A stretch of DNA of 10,000 nt from positions 14,944,668-14,954,667 of the forward strand of contig CM022667.1 of the NCBI GenBank assembly GCA_012295275.1, written 5' to 3'. The position numbers and the translations under genes were made by a program. Under the pieces are notes generated by a model that had not been told where the DNA came from, did not search any database, and worked only from the letters and a program-made list of their open reading frames with translations. The stretch comes from Chrysomallon squamiferum. Its lineage: Eukaryota > Mollusca > Gastropoda > Neomphalida > Peltospiridae. This document shows, piece by piece, positions 1-8,600 of the stretch; the first letter of the stretch is position 1; the number at the start of each line of letters is the position of its first letter.

Positions 1-384
1 ACGCACACCCACACTCACATACTCACGCACTTATTAATCTACTGAGGTAGGCAGAGTGAGTTTTGATTTTTAATTTGCCACTGATTACTTTCTGTTCGAT
101 ATTTCTTACAAATATACCACCAGTCCTGTTTCCAAACGTCGACAATAAACAGCTATGTTTGAATTCAGATAAGAAAACTACAAAGTCGTCGTATTTTTTT
201 TTTTTTTTGTTTGATGTTACGGTCACACCATCGGGCCAGAAACAATAAAGCTGTCGTCGTCTGCTTGATGACGTCATTATCTTTCTGAGATGCCTGATAA
301 GGTCACGTGATCGAGGTTGTCCGTGACCATTGTCATTGCGTTTGTTCATGTAGCCATTCGCATCCAAGGACGACGTAAGATTGG
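1..384. other. Low-copy sequence with an unassigned minus-strand open frame
   Basis: No recognisable gene. A minus-strand frame of 136 codons spans 23-433, but its first codons fall in the neighbouring 25-bp satellite, its middle reads through a T15 run (194-208) as a lysine string, and no domain is visible. A short plus-strand frame (63-248) reads the same T run as phenylalanines and stops within AATAAA at 245-250. The middle section, about 125-380, is more GC-balanced than the rest of the left flank and carries the palindromic sites listed separately. It could be regulatory or a decayed exon; I cannot tell. Confidence 0.5.
269..328. promoter_or_regulatory. Cluster of perfect CRE and E-box palindromes with an inverted repeat
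   Basis: TGACGTCA at 269-276 is a full CRE/ATF palindrome. TCACGTGA at 303-310 is a palindromic E-box of the USF/MITF class. GGTCACG at 301-307 and CGTGACC at 322-328 form a 7-bp inverted repeat with a 14-base spacer, and AGGTCA at 300-305 resembles a nuclear receptor half-site. Such motifs can arise by chance, but three palindromic sites within 60 bases is notable. Regulatory function is inference. Confidence 0.3.
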
Positions 385-610
385 GGATATCAATACTGCT
401 GATATCAAAGAATATTAATATTGCTGATATCAAAGAATATTAATACTGCTGATATCAAAGAATATTAATATTGCTGATATCAAAGGATATTAATATTGCT
501 GATATCAAAGGATATTAATACTGCTGATATCAAAGAATATTAATATTGCTGATATCAAATAATATTAATGCTGCTGATATCAAAGGATATTAATACTGCT
601 GATACCAACG
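385..610. repeat. 25-bp palindrome-rich satellite, about nine units
   Basis: Units begin with GATATCAAAG at 401, 426, 451, 476, 501, 526, 551 and 576, exactly 25 bases apart. A shortened unit precedes them (from 385) and a decayed one follows (601, GATACCAACG). The rest of the unit is AATATTAATATTGCT with variants (GATATT, AATACT, AATGCT). Each unit holds two self-complementary blocks, GATATC and AATATTAATATT. The array has no spacers, so it is not a CRISPR. A minus-strand open frame starts inside it, which makes the start of that frame suspect. Confidence 0.97.
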
Positions 611-1319
611 GACGTTCATTTTATTTTCTACTGGGAAAACAAGAAGTAACGACTCTTTGAATGAAAAATTATGTAGTGCTAGAATTACCGGATATCTGGC
701 ACACGATAAACGATAATTAAAAGTTAATGAACGAGAACTACAGTGATTTCTTTAAACAAATCTTCCACAGGGGGAAAAAAAAAAAAAAAAAAAACCCAAC
801 AACTTCCGTGTATAAAGATTAATCAATTTACTTGTTGAACAAAACGTCTCTGAGCTACAAGAATAAGTCTGTATAAAATAAGAGATTCACGAATGTGGCA
901 AGAACATAATTATCAATATACGCGTGTTTGGTTGCTCGTGTATGTTTGATTCACGTGTTAGCGCGCGCTCGTGTTTTTATGTATGTATGCATAAGTGTGA
1001 AAAGACAGATACTATTTATCTCTACGGTTTTATATGTATCGAAGAGGATTCATTATGTTAAGGTTTATTAAATCATTTGTTTACGTTGATCGATAAGCTG
1101 AAAGTATAACTATACTATAAAATAGTAATTTAGTTCCGTATATACTGTAAGTATACAGTTATGCTCTTATGTCGGTAATAGTATTAAGTATATACCGTTA
1201 TATTCAGTGTATTATATACTCTTAGGTTTCTATCAAGAAAATAATTGTGCTATTTAGTACATAACAAAATTATGCTTTATTTAGTTTATATTAGAACTAT
1301 ATACATGTAGATATAAATA
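611..1319. other. AT-rich non-coding stretch with a poly(A) run and short palindromes
   Basis: No open frame of note and no recognised element. A 20-base A run lies at 775-794, between GGGG and CCC. CACGTG occurs at 953-958 and GCGCGC at about 962-967. Two short inverted repeats are present: AGTATA-AC-TATACT at 1103-1116 and ACTGTA-AGTA-TACAGT at 1144-1159. Nothing links them to a gene. Confidence 0.6.
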
Positions 1320-1367
1320 TGTGTGTGTGTGTGTGTGTGTGTGTGTTTGTGTGTGTTTGTTTGTTTA
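1320..1367. repeat. (GT)n microsatellite grading into (GTTT)n
   Basis: A GT run from 1320 to about 1347, then TTGTGTGTG and three GTTT-type steps. Plain simple repeat. Confidence 0.95.
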
Positions 1368-1435
1368 TGTATATATGATATTAAGTATCTAATATAAAAT
1401 TAATATTGAATATCTAATGTAAGTTTATGTATGTA

Positions 1436-1830
1436 TAACAACAATAATAATGACAATAATATAATTAGGCAACAACGACATCAATAATAATGACGACAAT
1501 GAAGATGATGATGATATTATACATTAGCAGTATGAATGGATGGATGAAACAATAAGCTAATAAACATATAAAAGAAAAAAAGAATGAAAGGAAAAAGAAA
1601 ATAATTAATGTATGAATAAACAAAATAAATATTGAATGAATGAACGAAAAAATAAACACATAAATGAATGGAATTATGAACGAACGAAAAAAACGAGCGA
1701 ATGAACAAAAACGATAAAAGAACTAAATCAATGAAACGAATACATAAATGAACGAAAGCAATAACAAACGAATTAACAACTGGATAAATGGAATAATAAA
1801 ATAATGAAAGAACGAACGAAATATTAACTA
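1436..1830. repeat. Degenerate trinucleotide and tetranucleotide repeat field
   Basis: Starts with AAC/AAT/GAT trinucleotides (about 1436-1515), then becomes a long, badly decayed tetranucleotide repeat of the GAAT/GAAC/AAAT type, with ATGAATGAACGA-like words recurring every four or eight bases. Two minus-strand open frames (1465-1659 and 1517-1891) lie over it. They read as Phe/Ile/His/Ser strings with a four-base periodicity and are products of the repeat. Confidence 0.8.
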
Positions 1831-2755
<925 letters not shown>

Positions 2756-2827
2756 AAAGACACACACAGACACACACACATATACATATATATATATATA
2801 TATATCCACACACACACACACACACAG
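2756..2827. repeat. (CA)n-(TA)n-(CA)n compound repeat
   Basis: ACACACAGACACACACACA, then a TA block (about 2780-2804, self-complementary), then CC and a second CA run to about 2826. The minus-strand frame with a Tyr/Ile and Cys/Val pattern (2621-2833) is a reading of this repeat. Confidence 0.95.
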
Positions 2828-3095
2828 ATACAAACAGAAATAGATAATTCATAAGATATATATTGTCTTTAACTGTACATTTTTATTATCTGTTATCCGA
2901 CTTGACTTTTTAAATAAGGAAAAAAAAAATCATAAATAAATAATAATTTCAAACAAAAACAAAACATACACAAAAAAAATTATAATTGGATTCTTAGACG
3001 TCCTGACATCAAATAAACACAATCAATACTACGTGACTTGTCAATTATTCGAAACGAAAGCAGACGAAAATAATCCATAAAAAAAAATACAGTCC
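2828..3095. other. AT-rich sequence with A-rich tracts, nothing recognised
   Basis: Several A runs (about 2920-2985 and 3080-3088) with AAAT and AAAC steps. No open frame, RNA or element is visible. Confidence 0.5.
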
Positions 3096-3101
3096 ACTTA
3101 C

Positions 3102-3480
3102 CAGTCTACTTGAACGAAAGCCGTGATTGTGTTCTTTCAGAAAGATGACACTATCTTGGAAAGATTTAGTTGAGTAAGAAAAACGTCTCCAACTTCACAC
3201 ACACTACGAACATGGACTCCGCATGTCAGTTGACTTGTGGCATTAATTAGCGATCCGTGTTTTCGATGTTAAGACGAGTCTGAGGAAAACACAACAAACG
3301 TCTCTCGCAGACGGACAAAAGTCAGTCTAGTTGTTCGTGCGCACGGCAAAGCACTGCTGGTTAATCTACCGGCCACGGATTTCCAAGTACGCTTCGTCAA
3401 AGCCTGTCATTAATCACCATGGAAACGCGAGCGTGATGAGTGCCCAGGTGAAAAGAGAGGAAGCAGGTATATAAGTGGAA
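3102..3480. other. GC-balanced low-copy island, possible promoter or 5' UTR region
   Basis: This is the longest stretch in the left half that is neither AT-biased nor repetitive, with several CpG-containing words. No frame longer than about 20 codons carries recognisable protein features. On the minus strand, CTG|GTAAGT at 3104-3096 is a strong donor-like match. On the plus strand the same bases read as an acceptor (CCAG ending at 3104). A second plus-strand pair, TTCTTTCAG (ending 3140) and GA|GTAAGA (GT at 3174-3175), brackets a 33-base segment. These conflicting signs suggest transcribed or regulatory DNA but do not establish a gene. Confidence 0.3.
3445..3475 (+). promoter_or_regulatory. 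Candidate TATA-box core promoter
   Basis: TATATAAG at 3468-3475 fits the metazoan TATA consensus, with an E-box CAGGTG at 3445-3450 and a CCATGGAAAC word (half of an RFX-type X-box) at about 3418-3427. A start site would be expected about 30 bases further right, near 3500. First ATGs after that open only very short frames (3504, 12 codons; 3549-3605, 18 codons). The CUB exon is on the same strand 5.4 kb downstream, but nothing in the sequence joins the two. Confidence 0.25.
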
Positions 3481-3514
3481 AATATTATTGAATAACAGGT
3501 CTAATGATAAAACG

Positions 3515-3696
3515 AGTGAGAGGGAGAGAGAGAGAAAAATAAAGAAAAATGGTGGAGGTTTGGTGTTTCAGCATTGCCTCGCTTTGTTTTGACCTTCAAA
3601 GATAAGGCGACACGAACAACGTCAGATTTTTCTTCTTTTTCTTTTTTTAGTTATTGATTAATCTGAATCGACTGGTTCCACGCGTTGTGTACAGAT

Positions 3697-3700
<4 letters not shown>
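3515..3700. other. Purine-rich stretch and short low-copy segment
   Basis: GAGAGGGAGAGAGAGAGA at about 3517-3535 is followed by low-copy sequence. A tiny plus-strand frame at 3549-3605 has a good start context (AAAATGG) and a hydrophobic stretch (VWCFSIASLCF) but stops after 18 codons with no donor near its end, so I do not call it a gene. Confidence 0.4.

Positions 3701-3764
<64 letters not shown>
3701..3764. repeat. (GA)32 microsatellite
   Basis: Uninterrupted GA from 3701 to 3764, then GATGAATGAGATGAGA. It lies in the opposite orientation to the CT tracts at 2163 and 6874. The Ser/Leu frame on the minus strand is a translation of it. Confidence 0.98.
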
Positions 3765-3767
<3 letters not shown>

Positions 3768-3784
3768 ATGAGATGAGAAACATA

Positions 3785-4180
3785 TAATGATGATGATAAA
3801 AACAACTATAACAACAACAACAGCAATAATAACATTAATAATTATGACAATAATGAAAATAATAACAACAGTAATGTTGACGATGTTGATAATAATGACA
3901 GCAACAACAGTAGTAGTAATAGTAGTAGTAGGAGTAGTTGTTGTTGTTGGAGTAATAATAGAAACAGTTGTAATATGTACTGTGTTCACCATGCTAATAA
4001 AACATTAATAAAATATTAATAATTATTAATAATAATAAGAAAATTTTCTCAGTAAGAAAACCAATAACTGAATAAAGCAAACAATTAAATATAAATAAAT
4101 ATATAATATTATGCAAAAATAAATGAAACAACAAATGCAACAATAACAACAGCAACAACAACAACAACAACAACAATGCG
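3785..4180. repeat. Imperfect trinucleotide repeats (AAC, AAT, TAG, TTG)
   Basis: From 3785 to about 3970 the sequence is a mosaic of GAT, AAC, AAT, TAG and TTG steps. After an AT-rich bridge (4000-4130), (CAA)n occurs at 4141-4176. Opposing frames at 3651-3992, 3787-4008 and 3994-4194 read these as Ile/Thr/Val and poly-Leu and are not genes. Confidence 0.9.
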
Positions 4181-4370
4181 TACTTACGTGACAACCTTTA
4201 CAGTAAAACCGAAAAAGAAAGAATTGCGTAATTTGATTATGACGTAATGAGTGACCGCAACTATAATGAAAAATGACTACTATGACGTAACTATAATGAA
4301 AAAGAATGAAGATACTGTTATCTTTTCAGTATTTATTTTCTACTATTAAATTACCCTTCCAAGAAAAAAA
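4181..4370. other. Low-copy segment with paired TGACGTAA sites
   Basis: TGACGTAA, a CRE/bZIP-like octamer, occurs at 4240-4247 and 4283-4290. AACTATAATGAAAAA occurs at 4259-4273 and again at 4289-4303, a 15-base direct repeat at 30-base spacing. No gene is visible. Confidence 0.5.
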
Positions 4371-4460
4371 AAAAACCACCCCCAAAACAACAAAAACAAA
4401 AAACAAAAAAAACAAAAACATGAAGATAGATAGATAAATAAATAAATAAATAAATAAAGA
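4362..4460. repeat. A-rich tract with AAAC, GATA and AAAT steps
   Basis: A12 and CAAAAA steps (4363-4420), then GATAGATAGAT (about 4425-4436) and (AAAT)n to about 4458. Confidence 0.9.
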
Positions 4461-4506
4461 GATTCAAGATAAAAATGTTTAGTTTAGTCGATTTTACTTT
4501 AATGGA

Positions 4507-4570
<64 letters not shown>

Positions 4571-4605
4571 AAATCAATAAATCAATAAATAAAGAAAGAA
4601 AAAAC
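4507..4605. repeat. (AAT)n microsatellite followed by AAATC/AAAG steps
   Basis: About 20 AAT units from 4507 to 4565, then degenerate AAAT, AATC and AAAG words to about 4605. Confidence 0.95.
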
Positions 4606-4920
4606 AAATCTAATCAATACCTATTGAAGAAATTATTTACCAGAATCTGCCAGGAAGTGGTGAATCGAAAGAATTGGCCACTCCTTGTCTTATCCATCCC
4701 CATAAACACTTTTTCATTTGATGTGGAAACTAGTTATCATTATTTCACGTCTCATACGGGTATGTCTTTGATGGTTACCTGGTTGGAACGACACCCGCTT
4801 TAGTCGGCAAGGGTAGATCTTGAAATTAATATAATTATCTTGAATATTGGGACAGTTAGTTTCTGGTTATTAATTTAATCTGTAATATACACTTGATGTG
4901 TATTGATTCGAGATTCGTTT
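4606..4920. other. Low-copy island, unassigned
   Basis: More GC-balanced than its flanks, especially 4640-4825. A plus-strand frame of about 55 codons runs to TAG at about 4802 after an acceptor-like TTTACCAG near 4641, but it has no recognised domain. I looked for tRNA-type A and B boxes that would mark a SINE around 4760-4815 and did not find a convincing pair. It could be a decayed transposon copy. Confidence 0.4.
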
Positions 4921-4922
4921 TT

Positions 4923-4923
<1 letters not shown>

Positions 4924-4983
<60 letters not shown>

Positions 4984-4999
4984 TAACAACAACAATAAC

Positions 5000-5046
<47 letters not shown>

Positions 5047-5072
5047 TAATAATAACGATCATGATGATGATA
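4924..5072. repeat. (AAT)n-(AAC)n-(AAT)n-(ATG)n compound repeat
   Basis: About 19 AAT units (4924-4980), a mixed CAATAACAAC block (4981-5000), a second AAT run (to about 5056), then GATGATGATGA. The poly-Ile frames on both strands (4856-5062 and 4893-5258) arise because AAT/ATT/ATA repeats read as isoleucine in both directions. Confidence 0.95.
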
Positions 5073-5309
5073 GCTTGTGGTAGCAGTAGCAGTTGCTATA
5101 GTATTGACATTACTACTATATATAATTTTATTTATTTACTTATAGCCTACTTTTTTTTTTTTTTTTTTTTTTCATCATTACATCTGCCTGTTTGTATGGT
5201 CTTTTCTATTATTACTTTTTCATGTCTGTCTTTACGTTTATTTCTCTCTGTCCATTAGTCTGTATAGCTTCTTCTTCTTTTCTTTTTTTTTTCTGTTTTT
5301 AATAATGTG

Positions 5310-5340
<31 letters not shown>

Positions 5341-5440
5341 ATCTATTTACTTCTTTCTTTCTTTATTTATTCATTTATGTATTTACTGCGAACTAATTTC
5401 TCTGTAAACATAAGCTTACTGTTTTATTTTCCACGTTGAT
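5073..5440. repeat. T-rich low-complexity region with (TTTA)n
   Basis: Contains a T run at 5151-5172, T-rich TCT and CTT steps, (TTTA)n at about 5310-5337 and decayed TTTA/TTTC steps to 5390. No gene. Confidence 0.85.
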
Positions 5441-5640
5441 TTTATGACTGTTTCCAGTTGCTGTCAAGCCACGCTGATACCATCTTGTAATATTAGATTA
5501 TCAAACATATCTCACCAGGACAGATACAGAGGGTGCCTCTTCCTAGCTTAACCAGTTTGTTTAAATCGGCTGTATGAAGAGAACATGGTAATGGCTGCTC
5601 GCACTTTTATGAAATTCAGTTTTTTTACATTTTGAATTTA
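5441..5640. other. Low-copy island, unassigned
   Basis: A roughly 170-base stretch of balanced composition between low-complexity blocks. All frames on both strands are short or hold early stops. No splice-bounded exon stands out. Confidence 0.4.
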
Positions 5641-5760
5641 TTTTATCTGCGTCTTTCTGTGTCTCTGTTTTTCTGTCTGTCTGTATATCCTACCTGATGT
5701 CTGTCTGTGTGTTATAAACTTTTTTTTCTGCTGTGTGTCCGTCTGTATTTCTGTATGTTC
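5641..5760. repeat. Degenerate (TCTG)n repeat
   Basis: TCTG and TGTC words recur through the stretch (for example TTCTGTCTGTCTGTATATCC and GATGTCTGTCTGTGTG), with an embedded T8 run. It is a decayed tetranucleotide repeat. Confidence 0.8.
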
Positions 5761-5990
5761 GGCCTTTCCTACTATTTGCCTCTTAACCGATAGGCGTATG
5801 TGTATAAAACATTCTATTATTTATAATAAGCTAATATATAACTGTCTGTTATAGATTAGTTTATATCGATTATTTTATTTTAATTTATAATTTTAATATA
5901 TGGCTGATTCTTTCATTGTACTATGTTAGAAATAATAATAAATTATTACGGCATATTTGTATAAATCTTACTCTTTATAAACAAACACTG
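5761..5990. other. AT-rich stretch, nothing recognised
   Basis: Strongly AT-rich with frequent stops in all frames. No element seen. Confidence 0.6.
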
Positions 5991-5991
5991 T

Positions 5992-6096
5992 AAAAAAAAA
6001 AAAAAAAAAAAACAACAACAACAACAGCAACATTGATTACATTAAATCGTGCAGTGTAAATGCGTCTTTAATAGTTCCAGACTTTGTTTAGTCTAA

Positions 6097-6127
<31 letters not shown>
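5992..6127. repeat. Two poly(A) runs with (AAC)n
   Basis: A21 at 5992-6012 runs directly into CAACAACAACAACAGCAAC. A second run, A30, is at 6098-6127. Either could be the tail of an old retroposed copy. I checked the sequence before each run (5770-5990 and 6030-6097) and saw no SINE-like body and no clear target-site duplication. Confidence 0.85.
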
Positions 6128-6130
<3 letters not shown>

Positions 6131-6319
6131 ATATGGAACGAACCCCGTAACTTTTATAATTGTTTTGATTTGTTTTATCCATCAACAGGCTACAGAATTA
6201 AATTACTCTGTTCGGGAATTTTGAAAACTAACTTGTTGAATTGCCGTCAATTTGTTTGACTGTCCTCACAGAACCTTGACCTATTTTCATTTACAACTAC
6301 GCGAAAACATTCAGTATTG
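6128..6319. other. Low-copy segment, unassigned
   Basis: An acceptor-like TGTCCTCACAG ends at about 6271, but the sequence after it gives no exon of recognisable type and no good donor. Confidence 0.4.
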
Positions 6320-6348
6320 TTTTTTTTTTTTTTTTTTTTTTTTTTTTT
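6320..6348. repeat. Poly(T) run, 29 bases
   Basis: Uninterrupted T from 6320 to 6348. It is the mirror of the A30 run at 6098-6127, and the 192 bases between them are low-copy. Confidence 0.95.
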
Positions 6349-6872
6349 CTTCGTTCCATCCTTCCCACCCCTGTTTAGAATAATGGAACCATCCCGAGTC
6401 AACGGTATTTATATAACGTTTTTTTTTATTTTATTTTTTATTTTACCGAGCTTTTAGCAAAATGAATTGTGGATAAAAAAAGAAAATGGTTCAAAAGAGT
6501 AAGATAAATACCCAAATGACATATCGATACTGACGTTACTTATCCTTAGATCAGCCTATTCATAATGAAATTAATTCTTTCGATGTAACTTAATTGCACT
6601 ATTCAATTTTTTTCTTTTTAAATCTAAATAAGATTCTCATTATTGACATAAAAATCGACGCTGCACAGCCTGAATGTAAACAAATCGTAACGGATGGACA
6701 CAGGTTCAGATAAACAGACTAAAAACCCAGTAAAAACGAGTAAATGTTTGCACAGTGGTTCATTGCATAATAACTGATTATTAATGAAACGGCCAAAATT
6801 GTTGCTGTTCTATGTAGATAAAAGATACTAGACTGTACAAATTCGTGAATCGTTATACGGCTATTTTGGGGT

Positions 6873-6873
<1 letters not shown>
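6349..6873. other. AT-rich low-copy stretch, no supported gene
   Basis: Contains a T-rich TTTTA block at about 6420-6445. A plus-strand frame of about 35 codons ending at 6716-6718 includes IDAAQPECKQIVTDGHRFR, which looks protein-like, but it lacks a start, a strong acceptor and any known motif. Nothing else stands out. Confidence 0.4.
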
Positions 6874-6926
<53 letters not shown>

Positions 6927-7045
6927 GACTGTGTATTTATTTTGTCTCGTTTTCTTTTTCTTTTTTTGTTCTCTCTCAATGTCTTTGTTTTTTTCTTCGT
7001 TTTTTTTTTCTTCTTTTTATCGCTATCATACACGCATTTATTTTT

Positions 7046-7117
<72 letters not shown>
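6874..7117. repeat. Two (CT)n blocks joined by pyrimidine-rich DNA
   Basis: Pure CT at 6874-6924 and 7051-7117, separated by 126 bases of mostly T and C (with TTTCTTTTTC and TTTTTTCTTC words at about 6950-7020). The Ser/Leu frames on the plus strand (6845-7135 and 6871-7170) and the Arg/Glu frames on the minus strand (6923-7195 and 7044-7256) are translations of the repeat. Confidence 0.97.
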
Positions 7118-7119
<2 letters not shown>

Positions 7120-7568
7120 CGCACCATTCTGTTAATCCGTGTTGGACTGTATACGTACACAACTCTATAACCTTGACGACACCAGATCTCTTCAATATCG
7201 CTTACCTTTGCATTAGGACTACAAAACATGGCTATTAGCGAATATGAATCAAACAAAACCGTCAGCGAGAAGAATGACAGCTTAAATCGATGGGAGATTC
7301 AATAATCAGAGCGGATCCAAGATTTTAGAACAAGGGGGATAGGGGGTACATTAATATACTGTACTGCATGTAAACTGCGAAGATATAGTTAATTTTATTA
7401 CTGAAGATATGAAGAGAGAGGTCAGACAGAAGTGAAGGGAGCGCAGTGTGTGTAATAGATAATGCACTAAGTGAACTGTTTATCATTGTGCATTTCACTG
7501 ATTTGCTGTTATGTTGAGAGACCATTAAAACATTTTTGAGTAATATCGATTGATCTTATTTCCTCTGT
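7118..7568. other. Low-copy region with small unassigned frames
   Basis: A plus-strand frame closes at TAA 7302-7304. After an acceptor-like TACCTTTGCATTAG (ending 7217) it would encode LQNMAISEYESNKTVSEK and a few more residues, composition like a real protein but only about 29 codons and no known motif. The minus strand holds an overlapping frame (7044-7256, mostly repeat at its end) and a 66-codon frame (7325-7525) without recognisable features. GGATCC followed by a G-rich stretch (GGGGGATAGGGGG, 7335-7347) recalls ends of degenerate DNA transposons, from memory only. Confidence 0.35.
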
Positions 7569-7661
7569 GTTGCAGTTGTTGAGTTGCTTGTTGTTGTTGT
7601 GGTTGTTATTAAATCGTTAATTTCTTCTTTTAAGAAGATCAACAACAACAACAACAACAAC
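7569..7661. repeat. TTG/AAC inverted repeat with nested palindrome
   Basis: TTG-rich DNA at about 7571-7607 faces (AAC)7 at 7641-7661, and between them lies CTTCTT-TT-AAGAAG (about 7624-7637). The two can fold as one extended hairpin on either strand. Confidence 0.75.
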
Positions 7662-7671
7662 ATTTAGAACA

Positions 7672-7722
<51 letters not shown>

Positions 7723-8215
7723 GAAGAAGAAGATCATCAACAACGGCTACAACAATAGCTGTAGTAGTAGTAGCCGCAGCAGCTACAGCTCTAATAATAA
7801 TAGTAGTAGTTGTAGTTGTAGTAGTACTAGAAGTAATAGTAATAGTATAGTAGTAATATAAAACTAGAGTAGTCGTATAGAATTAGTTGCAGCTGTAGTA
7901 ATAGTAATAAGACTTAGTAGTTTTGGTAGTAGTAGTAGTAGCAATATTAGTAGTAGTAGTATTAATATAGTAGTAATAGTAATAGTAAAGTAGTAGTATA
8001 GAATTTATAGTATCAGTAGTAGTAGTAGTATGCTAATACTTACAGTACTAGCAGTAATAGTAGTGAAATAGTTGTAGTAGCAGATGCACCAGAAAAAGCT
8101 GCAGCATTAGTAGTAATAGTAGTAGTAGAATTAGTAGTATAATGGGAGTGGTTGTGTTGGTGGTAATAATGGTAATACTAGCAGCAGTACTAGTAGTAGT
8201 ACTGGCAGTTTCAAC
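7672..8215. repeat. Long imperfect trinucleotide repeat (AAT, AAG, TAG, CAG)
   Basis: Pure AAT at 7672-7720, AAGAAGAAG to about 7732, then almost 500 bases dominated by TAG/AGT/GTA steps with AAT, CAG and GTT substitutions (for example TAGTAGTAGTAGCCGCAGCA at about 7762-7781). Three-base periodicity persists to about 8210, but single-base slips change phase repeatedly and TAG/TAA stops fill the plus strand, so it is not coding. Confidence 0.9.
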
Positions 8216-8483
8216 AGAAATGGGAACGCATAATTAAGTATATAATTATTCAAGGTAAAATATTAAATGAAATAATATTTTCTAGGTGTAACTGAAAGGG
8301 GTTTATGAAATAGAGCTTTAAAGTTAAAGCTGAATGTAAATAAAATTGGCAGAGAAACGGACAGAAAGAGAAAGAGTTTGGCGGCTGCGGAAATATCGAG
8401 CGTCTTCGGTTAATTCCGTCAGGACGGAAAGAGTTGCCGGGACTGATGTTTGAATAATACGATGATAGTGATTGTCGTAATAG
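8216..8483. other. Low-copy island, unassigned
   Basis: The section 8340-8450 is relatively GC-rich and all three plus frames stay open for 20-40 codons. A minus-strand frame without an ATG, ending near 8332, includes VPATLSVLTELTEDARYF. No domain is recognised on either strand and no pair of splice signals brackets them. It was checked as a site for the missing first half of the CUB domain and does not match. Confidence 0.35.
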
Positions 8484-8525
8484 CAGTGATTATTGTTGTT
8501 GTGGTTGTGGTTGTTGTTGTTGTTG

Positions 8526-8572
<47 letters not shown>

Positions 8573-8580
8573 TATTAAAT
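8484..8580. repeat. (TTG)n-(ATT)n compound microsatellite
   Basis: TTG and GTGG steps at 8491-8529, then about 14 ATT units at 8530-8572. The poly-Leu plus-strand frame (8493-8690) reads this repeat. Confidence 0.95.
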
Positions 8581-8600
8581 TTATTTATTTACTGAATTTT

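Noticed and set aside
23-433. 136-codon minus-strand frame as a gene
   Set aside because: It starts in the 25-bp satellite, crosses a T15 run and shows no domain. Unproven rather than excluded.
385-610. CRISPR array
   Set aside because: Repeats are contiguous with no unique spacers, and the context is metazoan.
3145-3173. Mini first exon starting MTLSWKDLVE with donor GA|GTAAGA
   Set aside because: Ten codons with no homology signal; the neighbouring splice-like sites conflict in strand.
4740-4830. tRNA-derived SINE
   Set aside because: GGTTGGAACGACACC near 4780 only loosely resembles a B box, and no A box or poly(A) tail sits at the right distance.
4856-5258. Poly-Ile frames on both strands as membrane segments
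   Set aside because: AAT/ATT repeats read as Ile in both directions; the hydrophobicity is a by-product.
6614-6718. Plus-strand frame with IDAAQPECKQIVTDGHRFR
   Set aside because: No start codon, weak acceptor, poor donor (GTTCAG) and no domain match from memory.
7218-7304. Short plus-strand terminal exon (LQNMAISEYESNKTVSEK...)
   Set aside because: Good acceptor-like sequence and natural-looking residues, but under 30 codons and no recognised family.
8345-8460. Upstream exon carrying the first half of the CUB domain
   Set aside because: A GGCG-type word with one cysteine appears in one frame, but the YP..Y and C-x-W patterns of a CUB N-terminal half are missing.
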